Positions 40,560-47,960 of a DNA stretch of 64,000 bases are shown piece by piece (position 1 is the first letter of the stretch; each line of letters begins with the position of its first letter). The notes beneath the pieces were generated by a model, which was not told the DNA's origin, ran no database searches, and saw nothing but the letters and a program-made list of their open reading frames with translations. The stretch comes from Anaerolineales bacterium (lineage in GTDB: Bacteria > Chloroflexota > Anaerolineae > Anaerolineales > Villigracilaceae). The stretch lies in contig JADLBX010000036.1 in NCBI GenBank assembly GCA_020847435.1, positions 1-64,000 on the forward strand. Reading direction: 5' to 3'. The translations under genes and the position numbers were made by a program.

Positions 40560-40634
40560 ACACGGATTTCACGGACTTCACGGATTTTTTTCGTACTTTT
40601 ACGGATTCTTCCGTGCCTTCCGTGTGATCCGTGT
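40560..40634. repeat. Palindromic CACGGATT-type repeat, copy 2
   Basis: Nearly identical to 858-934 when read on the opposite strand: ACACGGATT ... ATCCGTGT with the inner ACGGATT and TCCGTG units. It lies between divergent genes, just upstream of hemW. Confidence 0.75.
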
Positions 40635-40683
40635 ACCAAATAGTTTTATTCCGATTACTTATTCCTGTGGTAAAACTTCTCTC

Positions 40684-42000
40684 GTGTACAGCCTCTATCT
40701 TCACATCCCGTTCTGCGCGCATCGCTGCGCGTATTGCGATTTCAACACCTACGCGGGACAAGAGTCGTTGATTCCCGCCTACGCGGACGCGCTGGTTGAA
40801 GAGATCAACTATGTCGGTCGGCGGCTACGAGACTACGAGACTAAACGACTAAGCGACCATTCGACCATCGGGACGATCTTCTTCGGCGGCGGGACGCCCT
40901 CGCTTCTTTCCCCAAGTCAATTTGACTCCATCCTCGGAAGCCTTCGCGCCAACTTCACCTTGACCGAAGACGCGGAGATTACCATCGAGGCGAATCCTGG
41001 CACGGTCACTTTTGCCAACTTGCAAAATTTGCGTTCTTTGGAAATCAACCGCATCAGCTTCGGAGTCCAATCTGCCAACACGGAAGAACTCCGCATGTTG
41101 GAGCGGACGCACTCCTTCTTCGACGTGATCGAAGCCGTGACCTCCGCGCGCAAAGCGGGATTCGATAACCTAAACCTCGACCTCATCTACGGCTTGCCCG
41201 AACAGTCTCTGCAAACGTGGCAAACCACCGTCAAGCGGATTCTCGACCTGCATCCTGAACACATCTCCGCGTACGCGTTGACTCTCGAACACGGCACGCC
41301 GTTCGGCCGCTGGGCAAAGAGGGGACTGCTCCCGCTCCCCAACCCCGACCTCGCCGCAGAAATGTACGAATGGGCAAGCGAAACTCTCGAAGCGAATGGC
41401 TATGAACAATACGAAATTTCAAATTGGGCGAAGAATAAGGATGAAAACGGAAGGATGAAGGATGAATTCCTGCAAAATCCTTCTTCATCCTTCATCTTTG
41501 ATAATTCATCCTTTGCTTGCAGGCACAACCTCCAATACTGGCGCGCCCTTCCCTACCTCGCCTTCGGCGCTGGCGCGCACGGATACGCACACGGCTATCG
41601 CTACTCCAACGTCCTGCGAATCAAAACCTACATCGAGCGAATTACTAATTACCAATTACCCAATTCTCCAATCCGCCGCGCTGAGCATGTCGAAGCGTCC
41701 AATCTCCAATTTCCCCTCTCCCCTGTCACCGTCAACCATCACAAACAAACCCTCCAAGACGACATGTCCGAATTTATGATCAACGGTCTACGCCTGACGC
41801 GCGAGGGAATTTCCATTGATGAATTTGAACAACGATTCGGGAAAAAATTGCAGGATGTGTTTGGAAAGAAAATTGACGAATTGTTGAAGTTGGGCCTGCT
41901 GGAATCCAAGACCTCCGAGTTTTTGAAAAACTCGGAGGTCTTAAGGCTCACCCCTCGCGCCCGCCTGCTCGGTAATCAGGCGTTTATGAGGTTTGTGTAA
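40684..42000 (+). CDS. hemW: HemW-type radical SAM heme chaperone with four in-frame repeat insertions
   Basis: Radical SAM protein of the coproporphyrinogen-oxidase-like family whose members deliver heme. GTG 40684 (VYSLYLHIPFC) is chosen because family members begin right at this strand; the frame is open for 66 more codons across a repeat. CAHRCAYC at ~11-18 is the CxxxCxYC cluster motif; FFGGGTPSLL, DLIYGLPEQSLQTW and EISNWAK follow. At 438 residues it exceeds the usual ~380. The excess comes from repeat-encoded stretches: RRLRDYETKRLSDHST (~46-61), KDENGRMKDEFLQNPSSSF plus IFDNSS (~253-277), NYQLPNSPIRRAEHVEASN (~322-340) and KTSEFLKNSEVL (~409-420). All keep frame, so the gene appears functional. 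Confidence 0.88.
   Translation: MYSLYLHIPFCAHRCAYCDFNTYAGQESLIPAYADALVEEINYVGRRLRDYETKRLSDHSTIGTIFFGGGTPSLLSPSQFDSILGSLRANFTLTEDAEITIEANPGTVTFANLQNLRSLEINRISFGVQSANTEELRMLERTHSFFDVIEAVTSARKAGFDNLNLDLIYGLPEQSLQTWQTTVKRILDLHPEHISAYALTLEHGTPFGRWAKRGLLPLPNPDLAAEMYEWASETLEANGYEQYEISNWAKNKDENGRMKDEFLQNPSSSFIFDNSSFACRHNLQYWRALPYLAFGAGAHGYAHGYRYSNVLRIKTYIERITNYQLPNSPIRRAEHVEASNLQFPLSPVTVNHHKQTLQDDMSEFMINGLRLTREGISIDEFEQRFGKKLQDVFGKKIDELLKLGLLESKTSEFLKNSEVLRLTPRARLLGNQAFMRFV
40825..40864. repeat. 8-bp tandem repeat in hemW
   Basis: Five units: CTACGAGA, CTACGAGA, CTAAACGA, CTAAGCGA, CCATTCGA. Read in the hemW frame it gives RDYETKRLSDHST. Confidence 0.65.
41437..41514. repeat. AAGGATGAAGGATGAAT inverted repeat in hemW
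   Basis: AAGGATGA units on the left and ATTCATCC/TTCATCCTTC units on the right form an imperfect fold-back. It inserts about 26 residues between EISNWAK and the conserved CRHNLQYW segment. Confidence 0.65.
41641..41718. repeat. ATTACCA tandem run plus CGCTGAGCATGTCGAAGCG element in hemW
   Basis: ATTACTA, ATTACCA, ATTACCC heptamers followed by CGCTGAGCATGTCGAAGCG and CCAATCTCCAAT. It encodes NYQLPNSPIRRAEHVEASN, which has no counterpart in the conserved HemW core as I know it. Confidence 0.65.
41908..41942. repeat. Perfect 17-bp-arm palindrome in hemW
   Basis: AAGACCTCCGAGTTTTT, single G, then the exact complement. Same family as the intergenic palindrome at 5299-5331. Translated as KTSEFLKNSEVL near the protein C-terminus. 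Confidence 0.85.
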
Positions 42001-42035
42001 AGGATTGCGATTGTGGATGTGGACAGATGGGACTT

Positions 42036-42785
42036 TTACAAGCTTGCAATTTCCGACGCGCAGCGCTTCGCCAGCGTCGCAGCGATGTCCATGCGATAGT
42101 CCGCGCTGGCGAAATCGTCTGTGGCTTCGTGGCAGGCGTTGCGCGCGGCGGCCGCGAGATCGTCCGACGCGGTTCCGTCCATGGCGAGCATGGGACTTTT
42201 GCCGAAGCCGCCGACCGTCATGCGCGTCCGCCCGGAGCCCCAGCTTGCAACAGCCACGCACACGATCGGTTTGTCCGATGGAGTCCGTGCGACGTAATCG
42301 AAGGCGAATTTGACGTTTAGCGGAATCGTGACCAAGGTGATGAGTCCGCGTGGGCGGAGGGGGAGGAACTCACCGAGACTGGAGACGCGAGACTGTTCGA
42401 TGGAATCTCTGATTTCCAACTTTGCATCCAGCGCCAATAGCGCCGTTGCGAAGGTAGACCGCCCGTCGCACGCGACGATCGTCCCTGCGGCCGTTGCAGA
42501 GTTGCGGAGGTTGAGCGGGGCTTCGAGTTGCAGTGCGCGCTTCCAGGTTGTGGGGCAGTTCCCCGATTCCAAGAGCGATTGCAGGGTTGCCGTTGCGCCC
42601 ACTTCGAAATTATTTCCGTTGACGCGGAGCGAATCCAAGCCGAGGAGTTGGAGGTCCACTGCCTCGGTCGAGTCAGATTTCCCCTGCGAAAGAAGCGTGC
42701 CGCCTCCAAGCGGGACTCGGTTCGGTTGAGTCAACAACTTGAGGGCTTCATCTAAAGTCTTTGGTCGGTGATAGGCAGTGATCAT
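42036..42785 (-). CDS. FAD-binding subunit of a molybdenum hydroxylase (CoxM/XdhB-like), orphan
   Basis: 249 residues. FAD-binding type-5 domain (~1-165) with YHRPKTLDEALKLL, the pyrophosphate loop VPLGGGTLLSQGK, ATATLQSLLES and LRNSATAAGTIVACDGRS, where CoxM-like proteins carry their AT..G motifs; CO-dehydrogenase flavoprotein C-terminal domain (~170-249). In CO/xanthine dehydrogenases this subunit passes electrons from Fe-S clusters to FAD. The molybdopterin and Fe-S subunits that normally sit next to it are absent here. A GGAGAATTC site precedes the ATG and TATAAT lies ~17 bases further. It may pair with subunits encoded elsewhere, or be a relic. Confidence 0.82.
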   Translation of the reverse strand: MITAYHRPKTLDEALKLLTQPNRVPLGGGTLLSQGKSDSTEAVDLQLLGLDSLRVNGNNFEVGATATLQSLLESGNCPTTWKRALQLEAPLNLRNSATAAGTIVACDGRSTFATALLALDAKLEIRDSIEQSRVSSLGEFLPLRPRGLITLVTIPLNVKFAFDYVARTPSDKPIVCVAVASWGSGRTRMTVGGFGKSPMLAMDGTASDDLAAAARNACHEATDDFASADYRMDIAATLAKRCASEIASL

Positions 42786-42803
42786 GAATTCTCCGGGCGT
42801 TTA

Positions 42804-43286
42804 TTATACTGTCGGTTCGGAAGTCACTTTCCATCCCAACTCGCTCAGTTTGGACGGATCGTATTTTCCGTTTGGTACGTCAATTAAGAGCGCGTGGGCT
42901 TCCGCCAGCAGTTCGTTCGTTGCCGCGTCGTATAAGCCTGCCCATGCCTCGCCCGATTTCGTTTTCGTCCTGCCTGCCTTACCAACGATCTTCAACGGTT
43001 TGCCGATCGGAACGTTGGCGCGATATTTGACTTCGAGTTTGGCGGTGAACATGAAGCGCGGATTATACGGGTCGCTACCCATGTGGACGCGTCCCGCAAC
43101 TTCGTCAAGCAGTGACGCGACGATGCCGCCGTGCATTACGCCGGGATAGCCCTGGAAATGATCTGGCGCGGTGTACGAAGTCTCGATCACGCCGGGCGCC
43201 GTTTCGTAAATGTGCAGGTGCAAGCCGACCGGGTTTTCAGCGCCGCAGAGGAAGCACATGCGCGAGTTGGGTTGTTTGATGTTCAT
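42804..43286 (-). CDS. Hotdog-fold thioesterase (PaaI/4HBT type)
   Basis: 160 residues from ATG 43286 (MNIKQPNSRMCFLCG). The hotdog core has GYPGVMHGGIVASLLDEVAG (~55-75), with the HGG turn and the catalytic acidic residue of the 4HBT superfamily, followed by TAKLEVKYRANVPIGKPL. The N-terminal CFLCGAENPVGLHL is common in stand-alone acyl-CoA thioesterases of the PaaI/THEM4 type. It would hydrolyse an acyl-CoA; substrate unknown. Eighteen bases upstream of the FAD-subunit gene on the same strand, possibly cotranscribed. A longer in-frame start at 43397 is less likely. Confidence 0.85.
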   Translation of the reverse strand: MNIKQPNSRMCFLCGAENPVGLHLHIYETAPGVIETSYTAPDHFQGYPGVMHGGIVASLLDEVAGRVHMGSDPYNPRFMFTAKLEVKYRANVPIGKPLKIVGKAGRTKTKSGEAWAGLYDAATNELLAEAHALLIDVPNGKYDPSKLSELGWKVTSEPTV

Positions 43287-43414
43287 GCCAGAGATGTACC
43301 TCGTTTTGGGCTTGATCGTTGCATCCGCTACGGCTTGCGAAAAACAGGCTCGCTTTCGGGGAAATCTACGTTGATTTATTATATTCGATGTAACCAATTC
43401 GATTAGAGCCGCCG

Positions 43415-43443
43415 TTTACGGGAATAAAAAATCGGGCTAAGAT
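43415..43443 (+). promoter_or_regulatory. Promoter of the DUF4380-like gene, predicted leaderless
   Basis: TTTACG (43415-43420), 17-base spacer, TAAGAT (43438-43443), six bases, ATG 43450. No ribosome site can fit. It is the clearest complete example of the leaderless pattern in this window. Confidence 0.6.
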
Positions 43444-43449
43444 TAACAA

Positions 43450-44343
43450 ATGCAGACAGGGAATTTTCACGGATTAAAAACGGTCGTCCTCGAGAACAAG
43501 TTTTTTCGGATCGAGTGTTTGGCGGAAGCGGGACCGCGCATCGTGCGGTTGGTTCCCCAATGGCTGGGGGAGAACCTGTTCGCTGAAACGCCGGAGTTTA
43601 CCGCGCGCGTTCCTTCCGGTGAATATCACTATTACGGCGGGCATCGCTTGTGGATCGCGCCTGAAAAAGTGTCGCGTAGTTACATCCCCGACGATGCCGG
43701 GGCGACGGTCACGGCGGTGTCGGGCGGTTATTGCCTGGCTGGCGCAGTGGAGGCGGGAACGGGTCTGCGGAAGACGATCACGGTGCAGGTCAGCGCGGCT
43801 GAGCCGTACGTCATTGTGAGGCACAAGATCGAGAATCTGGGATCGTCCGTTATGAAGTTATCTCCCTGGGCGATCACCATGTTGCAACCCAGTGGCGTCG
43901 CCATCCTGCCGCAACAGACCGCTAACATGGACGAAGACGGTTATCAGCCTAATCGTCGTTTTGCTTTGTGGCCCTACTCCCGCTGGAACGATGCGCGCCT
44001 GCGGCTTGGCGATGAGTTCGTCACGATCACAGCGGATGCGACGCCGAGTCCTTTCAAGCTAGGCTACTTTAACACACATGGCTGGTTGGGATATGTGCGC
44101 GACGAGGCGATGTTCGTCAAGCGCTTCGGCGTGCGCCGCGATCAGGATTATCCCGATTTTGGTTGTAATAGCGAGGTGTACGTGGATGCGCGCTCGCTCG
44201 AACTCGAAACGCTCGCCGCCGTGCAGGAACTGGGTCCCAAAATGGACATCGTCCACACTGAAACGTGGGAAGTGCACCGGGTGAATAATGTACCGAAAAA
44301 TTTATTGGGCGGTAGGACAATCGCCTCGATTCTGGAAGAATGA
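43450..44343 (+). CDS. DUF4380/aldose-epimerase-like protein
   Basis: 297 residues, almost all beta strands, as in the galactose-mutarotase fold. The opening GLKTVVLENKFFRIECLAEAGPRIVRL and GGHRLWIAPEKVSRSYIPDD match the DUF4380 type, as does GDEFVTITADATPSPFKLGYFNTHGWLGYV. Catalytic residues of true aldose 1-epimerases are not clearly identifiable, so it may bind or modify a sugar without being a mutarotase. The gene stands alone, with a leaderless-type promoter, and ends before a palindromic repeat. Confidence 0.7.
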   Translation: MQTGNFHGLKTVVLENKFFRIECLAEAGPRIVRLVPQWLGENLFAETPEFTARVPSGEYHYYGGHRLWIAPEKVSRSYIPDDAGATVTAVSGGYCLAGAVEAGTGLRKTITVQVSAAEPYVIVRHKIENLGSSVMKLSPWAITMLQPSGVAILPQQTANMDEDGYQPNRRFALWPYSRWNDARLRLGDEFVTITADATPSPFKLGYFNTHGWLGYVRDEAMFVKRFGVRRDQDYPDFGCNSEVYVDARSLELETLAAVQELGPKMDIVHTETWEVHRVNNVPKNLLGGRTIASILEE

Positions 44344-44412
44344 AACCGAATTCGGCGAGGCGGGAAATTTGATCTTCAACCTGTTAAGGAGACAGTTCTT
44401 AAATCCTTTTTT

Positions 44413-44500
44413 GGACGCGGATCACGCGGATTTCACGATTTCTCGCAGGAGAAAATCCTAAAACATTCTCTCAAGTCCGTGTAATCCGTCAAATCCGTGT
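44413..44500. repeat. Palindromic CACGGATT-type repeat, copy 3 (diverged)
   Basis: GGACGCGGATCACGCGGATT at the left and GTCCGTGTAATCCGTC plus AATCCGTGT at the right, with a changed centre. Placed between convergent genes, like copy 1. Confidence 0.6.
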
Positions 44501-44514
44501 ACTTAAAACAGAGG

Positions 44515-44979
44515 CTAAGGCACGAGACCCATCCCCAGCGCAAATGTGTTGTCGTTGTAAAAGAAGATGACCGTGTAGATCCTTGACGGCGAAGAGGGGG
44601 CGATGAAAATTTCCCAATTGCCATTGCCCAGTTCGGTAGCGGAAAGCGCCCAGGTGGTACTGCAAGGCAATTCCCACGTCAGGGTGGAATTATCCCCAGC
44701 AACCAGAATCCGCTCGACTTTTTTATTCTCGTCTACGCCGCTCACGATCAGGTGATAATCCACGATTGTCCCTTTTCCGTCGGTTCCCGGGCATCCACTG
44801 CCGATGATTTTGTGATTATCCTGCCCTAGAAAAGCAACACCTAAGCGTTGCAGAACAATGTCGGGAGATTGTGGCGTTTTTTCAAACCCCTCGTTTGTAC
44901 TTCCGCATGCCAAGGATGTGGCGATCAACATGAGCCCAAATAAGAAGAATGAAAAATGTTTGCGCGGGGAATTCATCAT
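44515..44979 (-). CDS. Putative small lipoprotein, unknown
   Basis: 154 residues from ATG 44979 (a second ATG follows directly). A basic start (MNSPRKH) and hydrophobic stretch lead to ATSLACGS, a plausible lipobox with the acylated Cys near residue 24, although Ser stands where Leu is usual. The mature part (~130 residues) is rich in beta strands, contains two more Cys (GSGCPGTDG and ELPCSTTW) that could form a disulfide, and ends FALGMGLVP. I do not recognise the family. Lone gene between a repeat and the kinase gene. Confidence 0.6.
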   Translation of the reverse strand: MMNSPRKHFSFFLFGLMLIATSLACGSTNEGFEKTPQSPDIVLQRLGVAFLGQDNHKIIGSGCPGTDGKGTIVDYHLIVSGVDENKKVERILVAGDNSTLTWELPCSTTWALSATELGNGNWEIFIAPSSPSRIYTVIFFYNDNTFALGMGLVP

Positions 44980-45108
44980 GGCGATTAATGCCTTATTTTC
45001 CATCTCGCAGGTGAAAACGGAACCCGCGACGCGACATTCATGCCGCTTGTGCTCCATCCGAATTCTCCAGCATCACATTTGACTTCGCCCGCCCCCGGCG
45101 CAAATTCA

Positions 45109-47199
45109 TTATGGCGCAGGGATTTGATTCGCCCCCGGCAGGATCGGCATATCGGCAAGGTAATACGCGTGTTGATCCGCGGTGAGCATTCCGCCTTCGC
45201 CGGGGATGGGGTCAATCGCTTCGTTCCCGTCAATATCCAACCCGTAATAGATCTGGTTCGCCAGCGCGACGACGGCGCTGATATCTGCACGCATGGAATC
45301 GTCGAACGGAGCCTGCACGATGCGCAGCGCGGCATCGCGCAAATCCACCGCCCACGGCTCGATGTTCTGCATCGAAACGATCACATGCCCGGTGTGCAGT
45401 CGAATGTTCGGCGTCGCATCGCTTGTGTTTGCCGAATATTCGGCATGAGAAATTGTCCCATGAATATAGCCTGCCTGATCCCCGTTCAATAACAGCCCAT
45501 AACCGTCGCCCGCGTCGGTCACATTGCCGTCTTGGTCCAGGTCGCCATACACAGCCGTGTCCTGCTTCCCCACAATGAGGTTGACGATCGCCTCGGCGTT
45601 CAAGCGCACGGTCGCCTCATCGCCCGCGTCGAACGCAGCGCGCAACGCCTCCGCCGATTGGATCAACGCCAGCGTCTCCACCGTCATCCCGTGGATCAGC
45701 GAAACCTGATTCGGCGTTTCGGGAAATGAAACCAGCAAATGACGGATATGCGTGAGCGCATCCGCTGGAACCTCAGACGAATAGATCACTTGCGCCGAAG
45801 GGTTCGGGCTGATATCCGGGTTCGGCTCGAGCGTAATTTCCATGCGGTTTGCGCGGCTGAGCAGGTTGCGGCTCTGATCGTCCACAAACACGAGAATGAA
45901 TTGACCGTTGTTATCCGGGGCGAGCGTTCCGAGACTTCTGCGATTCTCGCCGCCGTCGCCGACCAGCCACGCTTCATATTGCATCCCTTCGGGCGGAGGC
46001 GCGAGCGACGCCGAAATTGTCGCCTGGTCCAACTCTGCCGCGCCGTCTTGAAAGCGCAGGATGCCCACCGGGTTCCCATCTGCAGGGGGAGGAAACGCAG
46101 GGACGCCCAACGTCGCGGCTGTGGTGACGGGCGGTTCTGTCGCAGGGACAGCTGGCGCGACCAACTTCGAGATTCGATTCAGCCCGATCAGCGAACACAG
46201 ACAGAGCAACATCCCCAACGCGCCGTAGACGAGATACCGCGTCCATGCGCGCGGCTTGGGCGGCGCGGGCGCTCGAGTGGACGCGGCAGGCGTCGGCTGG
46301 GAAGGAGGCGGGGCGTTCTGCGTCTCCGCTTGTGAGTTTTTCTCCACCGCGTTTGCGAACGCGTCTGCGAGGTCGCGGCAAGTCTGATAGCGCTCGTCGG
46401 GATTTTTTGCCAGCGCGCGCTCCACCACCTCGCGCAACGCGGGATGGATGCCCTCGATGGCGGGCGGCGGCTCGTTGATGTGCATGAACAACACGCTCAT
46501 CGAACTGTCGGCTTCGAACGGCACGCGCCCCGCCAGCAATTCGTACAACACCACGCCGAGCGAATAAACATCTGTGCGGTGATCCACTTGCTTGCCGCTG
46601 GCTTGCTCCGGCGACATGTACGCGGGCGTGCCGCTCACCGCGCCGGTGGCGGTGTGCGCGGACGAATTGAGGAGGCGCACCAAACCGAAATCGGTGACGA
46701 CCGGCTCGACATTTTCAGACAGCGGATCGCCGACGTGGAATTCGCCGAACTTGTTGTGCAACAAAATATTTGCGGGCTTGATGTCGCGATGGATGATGCC
46801 TTGCGAGTGAGCGTAATCGAGCGCGGCGGCAAGCGGAGCAAGCAGGCGCGCCGCGTGCGGGAAGGAGAGTCGCATCCCGCTCTGGTGGATGAAGCGCAAG
46901 TGTGCGGCGAGCGAAGGTCCCTTGAGGTATTCCATCACAATGTATGGATGTCCCTCGATCGTGTCGAAATCGAGGATCTGCACGATGTTGTTGTGCCGCA
47001 ATCCCGCCACCACCCGCGCCTCACGCTGGAAACGCGCTTGCAAGTCGGGGTCGTCTTCGATGAAACTATGCAGAACCTTCACCGCCACTTGGCGGTCGAG
47101 GGTGAGGTGTGTGCCGACAAATACCTGCGCCATGCCCCCGCGCGCCAGGAACTTTTCAATGCGAACTTTTCCGACGGTTTTTCCGATCCACTCAGGCAT
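45109..47199 (-). CDS. Transmembrane Ser/Thr protein kinase with RskA-like and calcium-loop ectodomain
   Basis: 696 residues. PknB-type kinase (~10-275): GKVRIEKFLARGGMAQVF, VAVKVL, HRDIKPANIL (catalytic Asp ~140), DFGLVRLL, SGTPAYMSPEQ. A Pro/Ala linker and one transmembrane helix (~322-343) follow. The extracellular part has a region like the anti-sigma factor RskA C-terminal domain (~375-455: LRFQDGAAELDQATISASL, EGMQYEAWLV), a helical stretch, and two EF-hand/dockerin-like loops GDLDQDGNVTDAGDG (~551) and GLDIDGNEAIDP (~653). PASTA repeats, usual in PknB, are absent. Likely a sensor kinase reading an external ligand. TATAAT lies six bases before the ATG (leaderless type). Confidence 0.9.
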   Translation of the reverse strand: MPEWIGKTVGKVRIEKFLARGGMAQVFVGTHLTLDRQVAVKVLHSFIEDDPDLQARFQREARVVAGLRHNNIVQILDFDTIEGHPYIVMEYLKGPSLAAHLRFIHQSGMRLSFPHAARLLAPLAAALDYAHSQGIIHRDIKPANILLHNKFGEFHVGDPLSENVEPVVTDFGLVRLLNSSAHTATGAVSGTPAYMSPEQASGKQVDHRTDVYSLGVVLYELLAGRVPFEADSSMSVLFMHINEPPPAIEGIHPALREVVERALAKNPDERYQTCRDLADAFANAVEKNSQAETQNAPPPSQPTPAASTRAPAPPKPRAWTRYLVYGALGMLLCLCSLIGLNRISKLVAPAVPATEPPVTTAATLGVPAFPPPADGNPVGILRFQDGAAELDQATISASLAPPPEGMQYEAWLVGDGGENRRSLGTLAPDNNGQFILVFVDDQSRNLLSRANRMEITLEPNPDISPNPSAQVIYSSEVPADALTHIRHLLVSFPETPNQVSLIHGMTVETLALIQSAEALRAAFDAGDEATVRLNAEAIVNLIVGKQDTAVYGDLDQDGNVTDAGDGYGLLLNGDQAGYIHGTISHAEYSANTSDATPNIRLHTGHVIVSMQNIEPWAVDLRDAALRIVQAPFDDSMRADISAVVALANQIYYGLDIDGNEAIDPIPGEGGMLTADQHAYYLADMPILPGANQIPAP

Positions 47200-47205
47200 G
47201 TGAAA

Positions 47206-47238
47206 ATTATACTTCCTTCCTTCGCCCGACGATATAAT
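47206..47238. promoter_or_regulatory. Back-to-back -10 boxes of the kinase and nucleosidase genes
   Basis: Minus strand: TATAAT at 47211-47206, six bases, kinase ATG. Plus strand: TATAAT at 47233-47238, followed by a ~39-base leader with GGAGG for the 47278 gene. The two divergent -10 boxes are only 21 bases apart, so the promoters overlap and may be co-regulated. Confidence 0.55.
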
Positions 47239-47277
47239 TTGAAATGCTTCAAAAATGAAACTCTGGAGGAATCCGTT

Positions 47278-47952
47278 GTGAAAATCGTCGTCGTCGTTTC
47301 AGCCAACGCCGAATGGGCGGGCGTCAGACCGTTATTTTCCGATGCCAACATTGAAGCCTCCCCGTATGGCGAATGTTTCAAGACCCGGATGGGAGCGCAC
47401 GCCGTCGAGTTCTTTCACAGCGGCTGGGGCAAGATCGCCTCTGCTGGAGCCATGCAATACATCATTGACCATCGGAAGCCGGACCTCGTCGTCAACCTCG
47501 GCACGTGCGGCGGGTTTGCGGGCGTTGTCGAGCAGGGGGAGATACTCCTCGTCGAGAAGACGATCGTCTACGACATCGTGGAGTTGATGGATACCCTCGA
47601 CATTTCGGACTACTACGCGTCTGCTCTCGATTTGAGCTGGCTCGCCGACCCTCTGCCGCATCGCGTCCGACGCGCGCTCCTCGCCTCCGCCGACAGCGAC
47701 CTGCTACCGGAGAAAATTCCGCTTCTCAAAACGCTGGGCGCAGTCGCCGCCGATTGGGAGTCCGCCGCGCTGGCATGGGTGGCGCGAAAAAATAACGCGC
47801 GGTTGTTGATCCTGCGCGTCGTGAGCGATACGGTCAACGAAGCGGGGAGCGAAGCGTACGATAATCTCGAGGTCTTCAAGGAACGTGCACGTGAGATCAT
47901 GAAATCCATCATTGAACAACTCCCCGATTGGCTGGACGCGGTGAAGTTATAA
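47278..47952 (+). CDS. MTA/SAH nucleosidase-like nucleoside phosphorylase family protein
   Basis: 224 residues from GTG 47278, with GGAGG eight bases upstream; the frame is open further upstream but that part is antisense to the kinase. PNP/UDP fold: VVVVSANAEWAGVRPLF, FFHSGWGKIASAGAMQYIID, VVNLGTCGGFAGVVEQGEILL and AADWESAALAWVARKNNARLLILRVVSDT. FxxSGxGK, NxGxCG and the xDWExAA block match 5'-methylthioadenosine/S-adenosylhomocysteine nucleosidases; the catalytic Asp would be in SDT. It cleaves the glycosidic bond of a nucleoside; exact substrate is uncertain. Eight bases separate it from the MFS gene downstream. Confidence 0.8.
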   Translation: MKIVVVVSANAEWAGVRPLFSDANIEASPYGECFKTRMGAHAVEFFHSGWGKIASAGAMQYIIDHRKPDLVVNLGTCGGFAGVVEQGEILLVEKTIVYDIVELMDTLDISDYYASALDLSWLADPLPHRVRRALLASADSDLLPEKIPLLKTLGAVAADWESAALAWVARKNNARLLILRVVSDTVNEAGSEAYDNLEVFKERAREIMKSIIEQLPDWLDAVKL

Positions 47953-47960
47953 TTCCGAGT

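Noticed and set aside
40684..42000. hemW as a pseudogene broken by repeats
   Set aside because: All four insertions keep the frame, and the CxxxCxYC and other motifs are intact.
46444..47277. N-terminal extension of the 47278 nucleosidase frame
   Set aside because: Its first ~278 codons lie antisense to the kinase domain; GTG 47278 has a good GGAGG site and begins exactly at the family's first strand.
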